A DNA stretch of 64,000 nt, from NCBI RefSeq assembly GCF_049889055.1, contig NZ_JBLTWO010000010.1, forward strand, positions 62,001 through 126,000, written 5' to 3'. The notes beneath the pieces were generated by a model that was given only the letters and a program-made list of their open reading frames with translations, did not search any database and was not told the DNA's origin. This document shows positions 39,368 through 47,888 of the stretch, piece after piece (the first letter of the stretch is position 1; every line of letters starts with the position of its first letter). The position numbers and the translations under genes are program-made. The stretch is from Rhizorhabdus sp049889055 (lineage in GTDB: Bacteria; Pseudomonadota; Alphaproteobacteria; Sphingomonadales; Sphingomonadaceae).

Positions 39368-41529
39368 GGACGGACCATCCGGCGGCAGATCTCGCCATCG
39401 CTATCGAAGGGTGTCAGCACCACCTCCACTTCCCCAGACTCGTCTACCAGTGGACGCAGCAGATCACGCGACACGACAATCGAAAAGCCGTGACGGCCAT
39501 CGCCCATCCCATGCGGGATGAGGTCGGGGCGATCGTTCGAGGCGGCCGCGATGGCGAGCACCCTTCCAGCCACCCGAACTTCGATTGCCGGCTGGGCTCC
39601 AGGCCAGGCTCCGCAAAAGGCCCAGCCATCGAAGCGGAGCCTGCCTTCCTCCTCCACCACCGCATCCAGATAGCCATCGACCCTCGGCAGATCGGCAAGG
39701 TCGCAAAAACCGCCCGGAGTATCGGCCGGCCCGCTTGCTTCGCCAAGCCGAACGGGTGTCGCCAGCCGGGCATCGTGGAGCAGAGCGATCACGATCCCGA
39801 GCATGCTGATGGCATCGAACATATCGAACCGCCGATGGCGTAACCGGTCGAGCAGCGCCGCGCGATCGACCGAGGCCCAGAGCGTCAGATCGGGGCTGGC
39901 CTCGATCAGCCGCGTCAAAGCCGCTCGGATCGCAACATTGTGGTTCAGCGAATATTGCCAGTTGCCGAAGACCGGAGGCGCCCCGGCCGCCGGCCGGACC
40001 GGGTCGGCACGCGCTGCGCCCTCGCCCAGCGCGGCATCCCATGCCTGCAGCGCAAAGGGCAGCGGCAGAAGCTCGGGCGCGGTCCGCTCGATGATCCGGT
40101 AGTGGAGCACTTCGCGCGCACGCTCCTCCGGCGTCAGGCGGAAAGCCAGGTCCAGCAGCGCAGGTGCGCCCAGGGGCACGACCGGCTGCCGCTCGAACGA
40201 CTTGATTGCCCGGATCGCGCCGAGCCAGTTGGGCAAGCGATTGCGAAAATAGAAGAGATCGGGAAGATCCGCCTCGACAGCGCCGGCAGCGCGCGCCTCG
40301 TCCATCTGCGCGCGCAATTCCGCCTCCAGCGCGACGCGCGCCTCGGGCAGGAGCACATCCATCGGGTCGAACGGCGCCTGCAACCGGACCATGGCGGCGG
40401 GATCGAGCGGCCCTTCGGGCAGCCGCTTCTTGGAATAGGCCTTGAGCACCTCGCCCATATGGCCGCTGATCAGCGTCTCCTGCCCAAGCGACTCGCCGAG
40501 GATAAGGTCCCAGCCGCCCACCATCGCGTCGCTCTGCCACGCCTGCGCCGCCAGCTTCGCGAAGAAGCGCTCGCGCGACCAGAAGGCGGGCTCATCGCTG
40601 CCATGCGGGGCTTCGCGGCGGTGGGGCAGGCCCAGCGCCTCGGCAATGCCACGGCCGGCGATGACATCGGGATGACCTTCATAGCCGCGCGTGAACAGCC
40701 GAAGCCGGTCTCTCAGTCCCATCGCCAGGCACAGCGCGAGCACGACCCGGCTGTCCTTGCCCCCCGTAATCGGGAGATCGACCGGCCCGTCCGCCGGAAT
40801 GCCGAGCCCGATCGCCGCCTGCGCCTGCGCGATGCCGCGATCAAGGTCTTCGCTATGGTCTGCGGACCAGCCGCGCGGGCCTTGCGGAAGGAAGCCATCC
40901 AACCGGCCGCCCTCTTCTCGCGAGCCGTCGCCATCGATCGTCAGCGTCCGGCCCTGTCCGATCTGGACAACCGAGGCGAAGGCCGTAGCCGTGCCCGCAC
41001 GATAGCCGATGGCGGCCAGCCATCGCTGCGCCACCGGATCGGGGCTGCGGTCGCCGAGGCAAGCGGCAGCAAGGGAGGCGCGGTTCGACAGCACCGGTTG
41101 CCCGTCGCGCCCGCGAAACAGCTGATGCAAGCCAGCTCGATCGGAGAAGGCCATCAGGCTGCCGTCGGCAAAGACCCGCGCGATCGCATATTCGCCGCCA
41201 GCATCATCGGGCAGCCGGTCGCCGGGCGTGCGAAGCAAGGCCGCCACGGCCGCCGCATCGAGCAGTTCTGCCGCACCGTCGCGCATCCGCCAGATCAGGC
41301 CATGGATGATGCAGAGACCGAGCGCGTCGTCGTGCCAGATTTGAGCATCCGGCTGATAGAAATGGGTCGCGGTCGGCCAGCAGAGCAGCCGCCACCGTCC
41401 CGTCACCGTCTCGAATGTCGAAACCCGGCGGTGCGCGTCGGCAATATGCGCATGAGCGCCGAGTTCGACGAGCATCGAGGCCGGATCGGCCGTTTGCAGG
41501 GATTCTCGCCAGAGGAGGAAGAGCGCCAT
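39364..41529 (-). CDS. asparagine synthase-like protein lacking the glutaminase cysteine
   Basis: A 721-residue AsnB-related protein. The N-terminal Ntn-hydrolase-like domain starts MALFLLW instead of Met-Cys-Gly, so glutamine hydrolysis at Cys2 is not possible, although later features (SDRAGLHQLFR, LSNRASLAAA) are kept. The ATP-PP loop PITGGKDSRVVLAL (near 252) replaces the usual SGGxDS but is plausible for adenylation. After about 610 an added beta domain follows (RFDGWAFCGAW, HGMGDGRHGFS) of a kind also seen in glycosyltransferases. First gene of the operon with the SGNH-like and GSCFA genes. It may activate a sugar or acyl carboxylate for amide formation; asparagine synthesis is unlikely. 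Confidence 0.75.
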   Translation of the reverse strand: MALFLLWRESLQTADPASMLVELGAHAHIADAHRRVSTFETVTGRWRLLCWPTATHFYQPDAQIWHDDALGLCIIHGLIWRMRDGAAELLDAAAVAALLRTPGDRLPDDAGGEYAIARVFADGSLMAFSDRAGLHQLFRGRDGQPVLSNRASLAAACLGDRSPDPVAQRWLAAIGYRAGTATAFASVVQIGQGRTLTIDGDGSREEGGRLDGFLPQGPRGWSADHSEDLDRGIAQAQAAIGLGIPADGPVDLPITGGKDSRVVLALCLAMGLRDRLRLFTRGYEGHPDVIAGRGIAEALGLPHRREAPHGSDEPAFWSRERFFAKLAAQAWQSDAMVGGWDLILGESLGQETLISGHMGEVLKAYSKKRLPEGPLDPAAMVRLQAPFDPMDVLLPEARVALEAELRAQMDEARAAGAVEADLPDLFYFRNRLPNWLGAIRAIKSFERQPVVPLGAPALLDLAFRLTPEERAREVLHYRIIERTAPELLPLPFALQAWDAALGEGAARADPVRPAAGAPPVFGNWQYSLNHNVAIRAALTRLIEASPDLTLWASVDRAALLDRLRHRRFDMFDAISMLGIVIALLHDARLATPVRLGEASGPADTPGGFCDLADLPRVDGYLDAVVEEEGRLRFDGWAFCGAWPGAQPAIEVRVAGRVLAIAAASNDRPDLIPHGMGDGRHGFSIVVSRDLLRPLVDESGEVEVVLTPFDSDGEICRRMVRP

Positions 41530-41864
41530 CGCCCGTGCCTAGCCGCCTTTGCCTCGCAAGGGAAAGGCCGCTCAGCGGGAGAAGCCTGACCCTGCGATCA
41601 CTCCAGCCCAAAAAACGAATAACCCGGCTTTGTGGGCCGGGTTATTCTCTGGAGGATTCTGACTAATGACCTGTCTGGTTTAGCCCATCGGCCCGGTAAA
41701 GCAAGCTCAAACCGTGCAGCGAGCCAAACTTTCATCCAGCCTGCATGTCCCATATAAGGTCATGAACTACAATAGAAACCGTCGCGGATTTGGATGCATT
41801 TTCACCCATCTCACCGAGCATCGACGACTGGCGGAGAGCGACTCGCTGCCCGAATGCCGCTTTC
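41530..41864. other. boundary gap between surface and catabolic islands
   Basis: A 335-bp gap with the terminator hairpin at 41618-41646 and an AT-richer stretch at about 41700-41800, which may contain the minus-strand promoter of the AsnB-like operon. No credible gene was found in it. Confidence 0.5.
41611..41646 (-). terminator. rho-independent terminator for the minus-strand fatty acid genes
   Basis: Perfect 11-bp stem AATAACCCGGC (41618-41628) and GCCGGGTTATT (41636-41646) with a 7-nt loop. The A-run at 41611-41616 gives a T-tract when read on the minus strand, so it would stop transcripts arriving from the enoyl-CoA hydratase gene. Confidence 0.85.
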
Positions 41865-42635
41865 TCACGCCTTGGCGGAAAAGGACCGCAGCCGGTTCCG
41901 GAAATAGTCGGTGCGACCGAGCACGCCCTGCTCTTCCGCCTCCCGCGCCAGTTGATCGTCCAGATGGGCTGCGGGATCGCGGACGAGGCGCCGGGTGGCG
42001 AGCTGCGCCTCGATCGAGCCGGTCGCCAACTGGCGGGCCAGTGCCGCAACATCGCTCGCGAAGACTTCATCCTCAGCCAGCTGCGCCGCCAACCCCCAGG
42101 CCACCGCCTGCTCGGCCCCGATCACCGCGCTCGACAGCACAAGCGCCAGCGCCCTCGCCTCCCCCAGTTGGCGGGCGAGGCGCCAGCTCACCCCGGCATC
42201 GGGCGCAAGGCCGATCTTGCCGAAGGCGAGCGCCAGCGTCGCAGAGCGGGTCATGATCGCCATGTCGCAGGCCAGCGCGATGCCGATGCCCGCCCCCGCC
42301 GCGACCCCGTTGATCGCTGCCAGCGTGACGCAGGGCAGGTCGCCCAGCGCCCGGATGACCGGGTTATAGGTGTCGGCCAGCGACGCGCGCAGGTCGATCT
42401 CCTCCCCACGCTCGACCTGGCCCAGCCGCTCGCCGAGGTCCTGCCCGGCACAGAAACCCCGACCGTTTCCGGTAACGATCAGGACGTGCGGCGGATCAGC
42501 CCGCACCGTCTCGAGGGTTTGCAGCAACTCACGCCGCATCTCGGTCGTGAGCGCGTTCAGCCGATGCGGGCGGTTCAGGCGCAGCCAGGCAATATCTTCG
42601 CCGCGTTCGAGATCGATCATGGCCTCATCACGCAT
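41865..42635 (-). CDS. enoyl-CoA hydratase/isomerase (PaaG-like)
   Basis: A 256-residue crotonase-fold enzyme acting on enoyl-CoA thioesters. The oxyanion-hole motifs GRGFCAGQDL and GVAAGAGIGIALACDM are intact, and FGKIGLAPDAGVSW resembles the PaaG subgroup (ring-enoyl isomerase of phenylacetate degradation), though a general beta-oxidation role is equally possible. The ATG at 42635 has AAGGAG 10 nt upstream; the longer GTG start at 42644 would have it only 1 nt away. Last gene of the acyl-CoA dehydrogenase, FadB-like, hydratase unit. Confidence 0.87.
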   Translation of the reverse strand: MRDEAMIDLERGEDIAWLRLNRPHRLNALTTEMRRELLQTLETVRADPPHVLIVTGNGRGFCAGQDLGERLGQVERGEEIDLRASLADTYNPVIRALGDLPCVTLAAINGVAAGAGIGIALACDMAIMTRSATLALAFGKIGLAPDAGVSWRLARQLGEARALALVLSSAVIGAEQAVAWGLAAQLAEDEVFASDVAALARQLATGSIEAQLATRRLVRDPAAHLDDQLAREAEEQGVLGRTDYFRNRLRSFSAKA

Positions 42636-42684
42636 TACGCCCACGCTCCTTCATCATCGCGCGCCAATCGGTGGCACATTGGCT

Positions 42685-44718
42685 TCATGACAGTGCCACG
42701 CCGGACTCTGCTGCCTGAACCAGCCGGTCGGACAGGCGGAAGTCCGGTCCCAGCGATGCCGCATGACGGCGCAGCCCGTCGACGACCTTCACCAGCCCCA
42801 CCTGCCCGGCCCAGAACATCGGCCCTCCCCGCCAGGCCGGCCAGCCATAGCCGTTCACCCACACCACATCGATGTCCGACGCGCGCTGCGCGATACCCTC
42901 CTCAAGGATCAGCGCGGCCTCGTTGATCATCGGATAAAGCAGCCGCTCGACGATCTCGTTCGCATCGATACTGCGCTGGGCAACGCCATGATCCTCGGCG
43001 AAGCGGCGGATGATCTCTTTCGCCTCGGGCGACGGGGTCCGGTTGCGCTCGGCGTCATAGTCGTAGAAGCCCCGGCCGTTCTTCTGCCCGCGCAGCCCGG
43101 CTTCGCACAGTCGCTCGCGGATCGTACGCCCGGCGCTTGTGCGCGGATCCCAGCCGATGTCGAGGCCGGCAAGATCGGTCATCTGGAACGGCCCCATGGG
43201 CAGACCGAAGTCGGTCAGGGCCCGGTCGACCTCGACCACCTTGGCGCCTTCCTCGATCAGCTTCATCGCCTGACGCTGGCGCGCGGCCAGCATCCGGTTG
43301 CCGATGAAGCCGTAGCAGACCCCCGAGACGACGCCGATCTTGCCTATCCGCCGCGCCAGCTGCATCGCGGTGGCGAGAACGGCATCTGACGTGCGGGCAC
43401 CACGCACGACCTCCAGCAGCTTCATGATGTTGGCCGGCGAGAAGAAATGGAGCCCGACGACCGATTCCGGGCGGCCGGTCACGGCCGCTATCTCGTTCAG
43501 ATCGAGATAGCTGGTGTTAGAGGCGAGAATCGCACCGGGTTTGACGATGCCATCGAGCGTCGCGAACAGCGACTTCTTGACGTCCATCAGCTCGAACACC
43601 GCTTCGATCACCAGATCGCAGTCGGCCACCGCCGCGTAGGACAGGCTGGGCGAGAGCCGCGCCATCATGGCGTCCACCCGGTCGGCGGCCAGCCCCTTGC
43701 GCCGCGCGGTCTTCGCCAGATTGTCCCGCAGCAGCGCTACACCCGCATCGAGCCGCTGCTGGTCCTGCTCGACGATGGTCACGTCGAAGCCTGCGATCAG
43801 GAAGTTGATTGCGATTCCGCCGCCCATCGTGCCGGCGCCGATGACTCCGACCTTCTGCACCGGCAAAGCCGCGGCGGCGGCATCGAGCCCGTCGATCTTG
43901 GCGGCGGCGCGTTCGGCGAAGAAATAATGGCGCAGCGCTTTGGATTGATCGCCATCGCGCAGCCGGACGAATCCCTCGCGCTCGAGCGCCACGCCCTCGT
44001 CGAATGGCGACGTCATCGCCGCCTCGAGGCAGCGGCGGATCGCGATCGGCGCATCGAGACCACGCAGCTTGGACCGGTTGCGTTCGAAATAGCCTTCGAT
44101 GGCCCCCGCATCGCCGGTAACCGCGCGGTCGCGCGTCCGCACGAACGGCTTGCCGGCAATCTCTCGCGCATAGGCGATGGCGCCGGGCAGCGGATCGGCC
44201 TCCTCGACGATGCGATCGACGAGGCCAATCCGGGCAGCTGCCGGCGCATCGACCGGATCGCCCGACACCGCCATCCGGCAAGCCTCTGCGATGCCGACCA
44301 GCCTGGGCAGCCGCTGCGTCCCCGTGGCGCCGGGCAGCAGGCCCAGCTTGACCTCTGGCAGGCCGAGCTTCGCCGGTGCGGTCGCGAGCCGGTAATGGCA
44401 CGCCATCGCCACCTCCAGCCCGCCGCCCAGCGCGTTGCCGTGGATCGCCGCGACGACCGGCTTCTCCGATGCCTCGATTGCCGCGATCAGGGCGACCAGC
44501 GATGGCTCCTGCTGCGGCTGGCCGAATTCGCGGATGTCGGCGCCTGCGAAGAAGGTGCGACCGGCGCAGCCGATCACGACGGCCTCGACCGCAGGGTCGC
44601 TCGCGGATTGGACGATCGCATCATGGAGCGCTGCCCGCAGCGCAGCGCCGAGGGCATTGACCGGCGGATTGTCCGCAAGGACGACGAGGATGCCGCCGTC
44701 GAGGGTCGTGGAAATCAT
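42685..44718 (-). CDS. bifunctional enoyl-CoA hydratase/3-hydroxyacyl-CoA dehydrogenase (FadB/FadJ-like)
   Basis: A 677-residue fusion catalysing hydration and NAD-dependent oxidation in beta-oxidation. The N-terminal crotonase domain (1-190) has FAGADIREFG, GNALGGGLEVAMACHYRLA and LPEVKLGLLPGATGTQ. The Rossmann domain starts near 290 (GVIGAGTMGGGI), with GLHFFSPANIMKLLEVV carrying the catalytic histidine, and two C-terminal dehydrogenase domains (YGFIGNRMLAA, VWVNGYGWPAWRGGP). The length fits FadJ or peroxisomal-type proteins. The ATG at 44718 begins the crotonase domain; the frame reaches further upstream without homology. It lies 29 bp after the acyl-CoA dehydrogenase. Confidence 0.93.
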   Translation of the reverse strand: MISTTLDGGILVVLADNPPVNALGAALRAALHDAIVQSASDPAVEAVVIGCAGRTFFAGADIREFGQPQQEPSLVALIAAIEASEKPVVAAIHGNALGGGLEVAMACHYRLATAPAKLGLPEVKLGLLPGATGTQRLPRLVGIAEACRMAVSGDPVDAPAAARIGLVDRIVEEADPLPGAIAYAREIAGKPFVRTRDRAVTGDAGAIEGYFERNRSKLRGLDAPIAIRRCLEAAMTSPFDEGVALEREGFVRLRDGDQSKALRHYFFAERAAAKIDGLDAAAAALPVQKVGVIGAGTMGGGIAINFLIAGFDVTIVEQDQQRLDAGVALLRDNLAKTARRKGLAADRVDAMMARLSPSLSYAAVADCDLVIEAVFELMDVKKSLFATLDGIVKPGAILASNTSYLDLNEIAAVTGRPESVVGLHFFSPANIMKLLEVVRGARTSDAVLATAMQLARRIGKIGVVSGVCYGFIGNRMLAARQRQAMKLIEEGAKVVEVDRALTDFGLPMGPFQMTDLAGLDIGWDPRTSAGRTIRERLCEAGLRGQKNGRGFYDYDAERNRTPSPEAKEIIRRFAEDHGVAQRSIDANEIVERLLYPMINEAALILEEGIAQRASDIDVVWVNGYGWPAWRGGPMFWAGQVGLVKVVDGLRRHAASLGPDFRLSDRLVQAAESGVALS

Positions 44719-44747
44719 GGATCGGGTCTCGCTGTCTTGGATTGCCG

Positions 44748-45896
44748 TCAGGCGAACTGGCGAAGGACTTCGCGCGCGATGATCAGCTGCTGGATCTGGG
44801 TCGTGCCTTCGAAGATGCGGAAGAGGCGCGCATCGCGATAGAAACGCTCGACCGGATATTCGGCCATATAGCCCGCCCCACCATGGATCTGGACGGCGCG
44901 GTCGGCGACCTTGCCGAGCATTTCCGAGGCGAACATCTTGGCGCAGGCTGCCTCCATCGTGACCCGCTCGCCCCGGTCGCGCTGGCGTGCCGTCTCCAGC
45001 ACCAGCGCCCGGCCCGCCAGCATGTCCGCCTGGCTGTCGGCGATCATCGCCTGGACCAGCTGGAAGCTGCCGATCGTTTCTCCGAACTGCTTGCGCGTCG
45101 TCGCAAAGCCGGCGGCTTCGGCGATCAGGCGCTCGGCCATGCCGATGCACAGCGCCGCTATGTGGAGCCGCCCCTTGTCGAGCACCTTCATCGCCGTGCG
45201 GAAGCCGTTCCCCTCGATGCCGCCCAGCAGCGTCGACGCGGGCACACGGCAGTCGTCGAGGATGACGTCGCTGGTCAGCGCACCCGCCTGGCCCATCTTC
45301 TTGTCGGGTTTGCCGATCACCAGCCCCGGCGTTCCGGCTTCGACCAGGAAGCAGGAGATGGCGTCGGCGCCGCTTCCCTCCCCAGTCCGCGCCATGATCG
45401 AGAAGAGGCCCGCGATCGGTGCGTTGGTGATGTAGCGCTTGGTGCCGTTCAGCACATAATGATCGCCGTCGCGGCGCGCCTGGGTCCGCAGCGACATTGC
45501 GTCGGACCCGGCATCGGGCTCGGTCAGGGCAAAGCTGCCGATGATCTCACCCGAGGCGAGGCGGGGCAGATAATGGCGGCGTTGCTCGTCGCTGCCGGCG
45601 ATCACGATTGCCTGCGATCCGATGCCGATATTGGTCCCCGCCATCGAGCGGAAGGCCGGCGAAGCCCGACCCAGCTCGAATACGACGCGGACCTCCTCCT
45701 CCATCGTAAGCCCCAGGCCGCCAAAATCCTCGGCGATCGACAGGCCGAACAGGCCCAGGTCGCGCATCGCGGCGACGATGGTATCGGGAATGCGGTTCTG
45801 CTCGGCGACCTCGGCCTCGGCGGGGATCAGGCTTTCGTCGACGAAGCGGCGGACCGCGCCGAGCAGAAGATCGAAGGTTTCGCTGTCGAGGGGCAT
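44748..45896 (-). CDS. acyl-CoA dehydrogenase
   Basis: A 382-residue FAD enzyme forming the 2,3-double bond of an acyl-CoA. Motifs: ALTEPDAGSD (FAD loop), YITNAPIAGLF, and the C-terminal YPVERFYRDARLFRIFEGTT with the catalytic Glu of the EGT motif in place. A GTG start at 45905 is also open; the ATG at 45896 gives the family-like start MPLDSETFDLL. It leads the minus-strand unit with the FadB-like and hydratase genes, divergent from the acyl-CoA ligase across a gap with two candidate operators. Confidence 0.92.
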   Translation of the reverse strand: MPLDSETFDLLLGAVRRFVDESLIPAEAEVAEQNRIPDTIVAAMRDLGLFGLSIAEDFGGLGLTMEEEVRVVFELGRASPAFRSMAGTNIGIGSQAIVIAGSDEQRRHYLPRLASGEIIGSFALTEPDAGSDAMSLRTQARRDGDHYVLNGTKRYITNAPIAGLFSIMARTGEGSGADAISCFLVEAGTPGLVIGKPDKKMGQAGALTSDVILDDCRVPASTLLGGIEGNGFRTAMKVLDKGRLHIAALCIGMAERLIAEAAGFATTRKQFGETIGSFQLVQAMIADSQADMLAGRALVLETARQRDRGERVTMEAACAKMFASEMLGKVADRAVQIHGGAGYMAEYPVERFYRDARLFRIFEGTTQIQQLIIAREVLRQFA

Positions 45897-46019
45897 CCGG
45901 TTCACTCATCCGTACGGGCGGGACGGTCCGGAGCCGGTCGAACCCGCTCCGGACGCAAAGACCAGCGGACCCTATTGCGGAAGGGCTGCGACGCAATTTC
46001 GGCGCCCTTCCACCTGCCG

Positions 46020-46037
46020 CTATTCCGTATGCGATAC
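46020..46037. promoter_or_regulatory. candidate operator site 1
   Basis: CTATTCCGTATGCGATAC, an imperfect palindrome matching the core ATCRCGTnTGYGAT found in other promoter gaps of the catabolic island. It lies 41 bp (about four helical turns) from site 2 in the divergent acyl-CoA dehydrogenase/ligase promoter. Confidence 0.5.
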
Positions 46038-46060
46038 CTCCATGTCGGCGCGGCCGCCTG

Positions 46061-46078
46061 CCATCACGTCCGCGATAG
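46061..46078. promoter_or_regulatory. candidate operator site 2
   Basis: CCATCACGTCCGCGATAG, 89 bp upstream of the acyl-CoA ligase start and sharing the core ATCACGTCnGCGAT with the site at 54136. Imperfect palindrome of arms ATCACG and CGCGAT. Confidence 0.55.
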
Positions 46079-46166
46079 TCGCGCCAGTGCGTGCGATCCG
46101 GTCGAATTGGCGGTGTGCCCGTGGAAGAGTGAATCGCACTGTTGGAGAGAGGATCGACGAGCGCAC

Positions 46167-47843
46167 ATGTCTTTGCCCAGGTTCGGAGCGCCTGCCGGCG
46201 CAGCCACCTTGAGCGGCCTGATGCAGGCGAGGCCGCTGACGATCGGATCGGTGATCGACCATGCCGCCCTGCATCACGGCCGCCGCGAAATCGTCGCGCG
46301 CCGCCATGACGGTCAGTTGGAACGCGCCAACTGGGCGGCGGTGCGGGACCGGGCCGGACGGATCGCCTCTTCGCTCGCGCGGCTGGGGATCAGCCAGGGC
46401 GACCGTATCGCCACGCTGGCGTGGAACCGGATGCCGCACCTCGAACTCTATTTCGGGGTGACCTCGGCGGGCCATGTGCTCCACACCGTCAACCCGCGCC
46501 TCCACGCCGATCACCTCGTCTATATCCTCAACGATGGCGGGGCACGGCTGCTCTGCGTCGATCCGGATCTGCTCCCCCTCGTCGAGCCGATCGTCGACCG
46601 CCTGACCTCGGTCGAGCGGATCATAGTGCTGAGCGCCCGCTCCGAGATGCCCGAAAGCGGCCTCCCGAATCTGGTCTCGTTCGACGAGCTGGTCGAAGGG
46701 GCGGAGCCCATGGCCGAATGGCCTGAAGTCGACGAAAATGCCGCCTCGACGCTCTGCTATACCTCGGGCACGACCGGCGATCCCAAGGGCGTGCTCTACA
46801 GCCATCGCTCGACCGTGCTCCATTGCCTGTCGGCCTGCACGGCCGATTCGATGGCGCTCTCCGCACGCGACTGCATCGCGCTGGTAACGCCGCTCTTCCA
46901 CGTGAACGCCTGGGGCGTGCCCTTTGCCGCGGCCATGTGCGGGGCCAAACTCGCCCTGCCGGGCTCCGCGCTCGACCCGGCTTCGCTGTTCGCGCTGATG
47001 GCCGGGGAGAAGGCGACCTTCGCGCTGGGCGTGCCGACCGTCTGGATGAGCTTCGTCGACCATGTCGAGCGGCTGGATGCCGATGCGCGCTCCGCTCTCG
47101 CGCTCGACCGGGTCTTCATCGGCGGCGCGGCACCGCCTCCGGCGCTGATCGAGCGCTTCCGTGCGCTTCTGGGGATCGACGTCATCCAGGCCTGGGGCAT
47201 GACCGAGACCAGCCCCGTCGTCACCGTCTGCCGCCCGCTCGCCCATCAGCAGGGACTCGAAGGCGCCGAACTGACCGCGCTCCAGGCCCTGCAGGGCCGC
47301 GTCATGTATGGCGTCGACATCCGCATCCTGTCGGAAGAGGGCGTACCCCTGCCCCATGACGGCACCGCCACCGGCCTGCTGCAGGTCCGCGGCCAATGGG
47401 TGATCGACCGCTATTTCGGGCGCGACGCCTCCGCCACCGACAGCGATGGCTGGTTCGACACCGGCGACATCGCGCAGATCACCCCCGACGGCTTCCTTCG
47501 GATCACCGACCGGTCGAAGGACGTGATCAAGTCGGGCGGCGAATGGATCTCCTCGATCGACTTGGAAAACGCCGCGCAATCCTTCCCCGGCATCGCCGAA
47601 GCGGCCGTTATCGGCGCGACCCATCCGCGCTGGCAGGAACGCCCGCTTATGCTCGTGACGCTGCGGCCCGGTGCCGACTTCGACAAGGATGCGATCCTGC
47701 GCCATCTGGAGGCGCGGGTCGCGCGCTGGTGGCTGCCGGACGACATCATTGTCGTCGACCAACTGCCGCACAGCGCGACCGGCAAGCTGCTGAAATATGC
47801 GCTGCGTGAGCGCTTCGGCGATCATCTGATCCGGTCGGCGTAA
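46167..47843 (+). CDS. acyl-CoA synthetase (AMP-forming)
   Basis: A 558-residue ligase forming acyl-CoA from a free acid, ATP and CoA. Motifs: P-loop YTSGTTGDPKGV near 198, LFHVNAWG, QAWGMTETSP, DGWFDTGDIA, ITDRSKDVIKSGGEW and the C-terminal catalytic lysine in ATGKLLKYALR. Closest in pattern to medium/long-chain fatty acyl-CoA ligases. The ATG at 46167 is chosen, though the ribosome-binding site is weak and an internal Met at about residue 19 is an alternative. It starts a plus-strand unit with the thiolase and Old Yellow Enzyme genes. Confidence 0.93.
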   Translation: MSLPRFGAPAGAATLSGLMQARPLTIGSVIDHAALHHGRREIVARRHDGQLERANWAAVRDRAGRIASSLARLGISQGDRIATLAWNRMPHLELYFGVTSAGHVLHTVNPRLHADHLVYILNDGGARLLCVDPDLLPLVEPIVDRLTSVERIIVLSARSEMPESGLPNLVSFDELVEGAEPMAEWPEVDENAASTLCYTSGTTGDPKGVLYSHRSTVLHCLSACTADSMALSARDCIALVTPLFHVNAWGVPFAAAMCGAKLALPGSALDPASLFALMAGEKATFALGVPTVWMSFVDHVERLDADARSALALDRVFIGGAAPPPALIERFRALLGIDVIQAWGMTETSPVVTVCRPLAHQQGLEGAELTALQALQGRVMYGVDIRILSEEGVPLPHDGTATGLLQVRGQWVIDRYFGRDASATDSDGWFDTGDIAQITPDGFLRITDRSKDVIKSGGEWISSIDLENAAQSFPGIAEAAVIGATHPRWQERPLMLVTLRPGADFDKDAILRHLEARVARWWLPDDIIVVDQLPHSATGKLLKYALRERFGDHLIRSA

Positions 47844-47888
47844 AGCGCCGATCCGTTTCGACACCCTCTCCTTTCTCCGGACATCACA

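Noticed and set aside
44719..45150. N-terminal extension of the FadB-like frame
   Set aside because: It overlaps the acyl-CoA dehydrogenase coding region on the same strand and shows no homology; the crotonase domain begins at the ATG at 44718.
45897..46166. Possible small gene in the divergent gap
   Set aside because: The open frame continuing into the ligase has no homology before MSLPRF and the gap is better explained as promoter with two palindromes.
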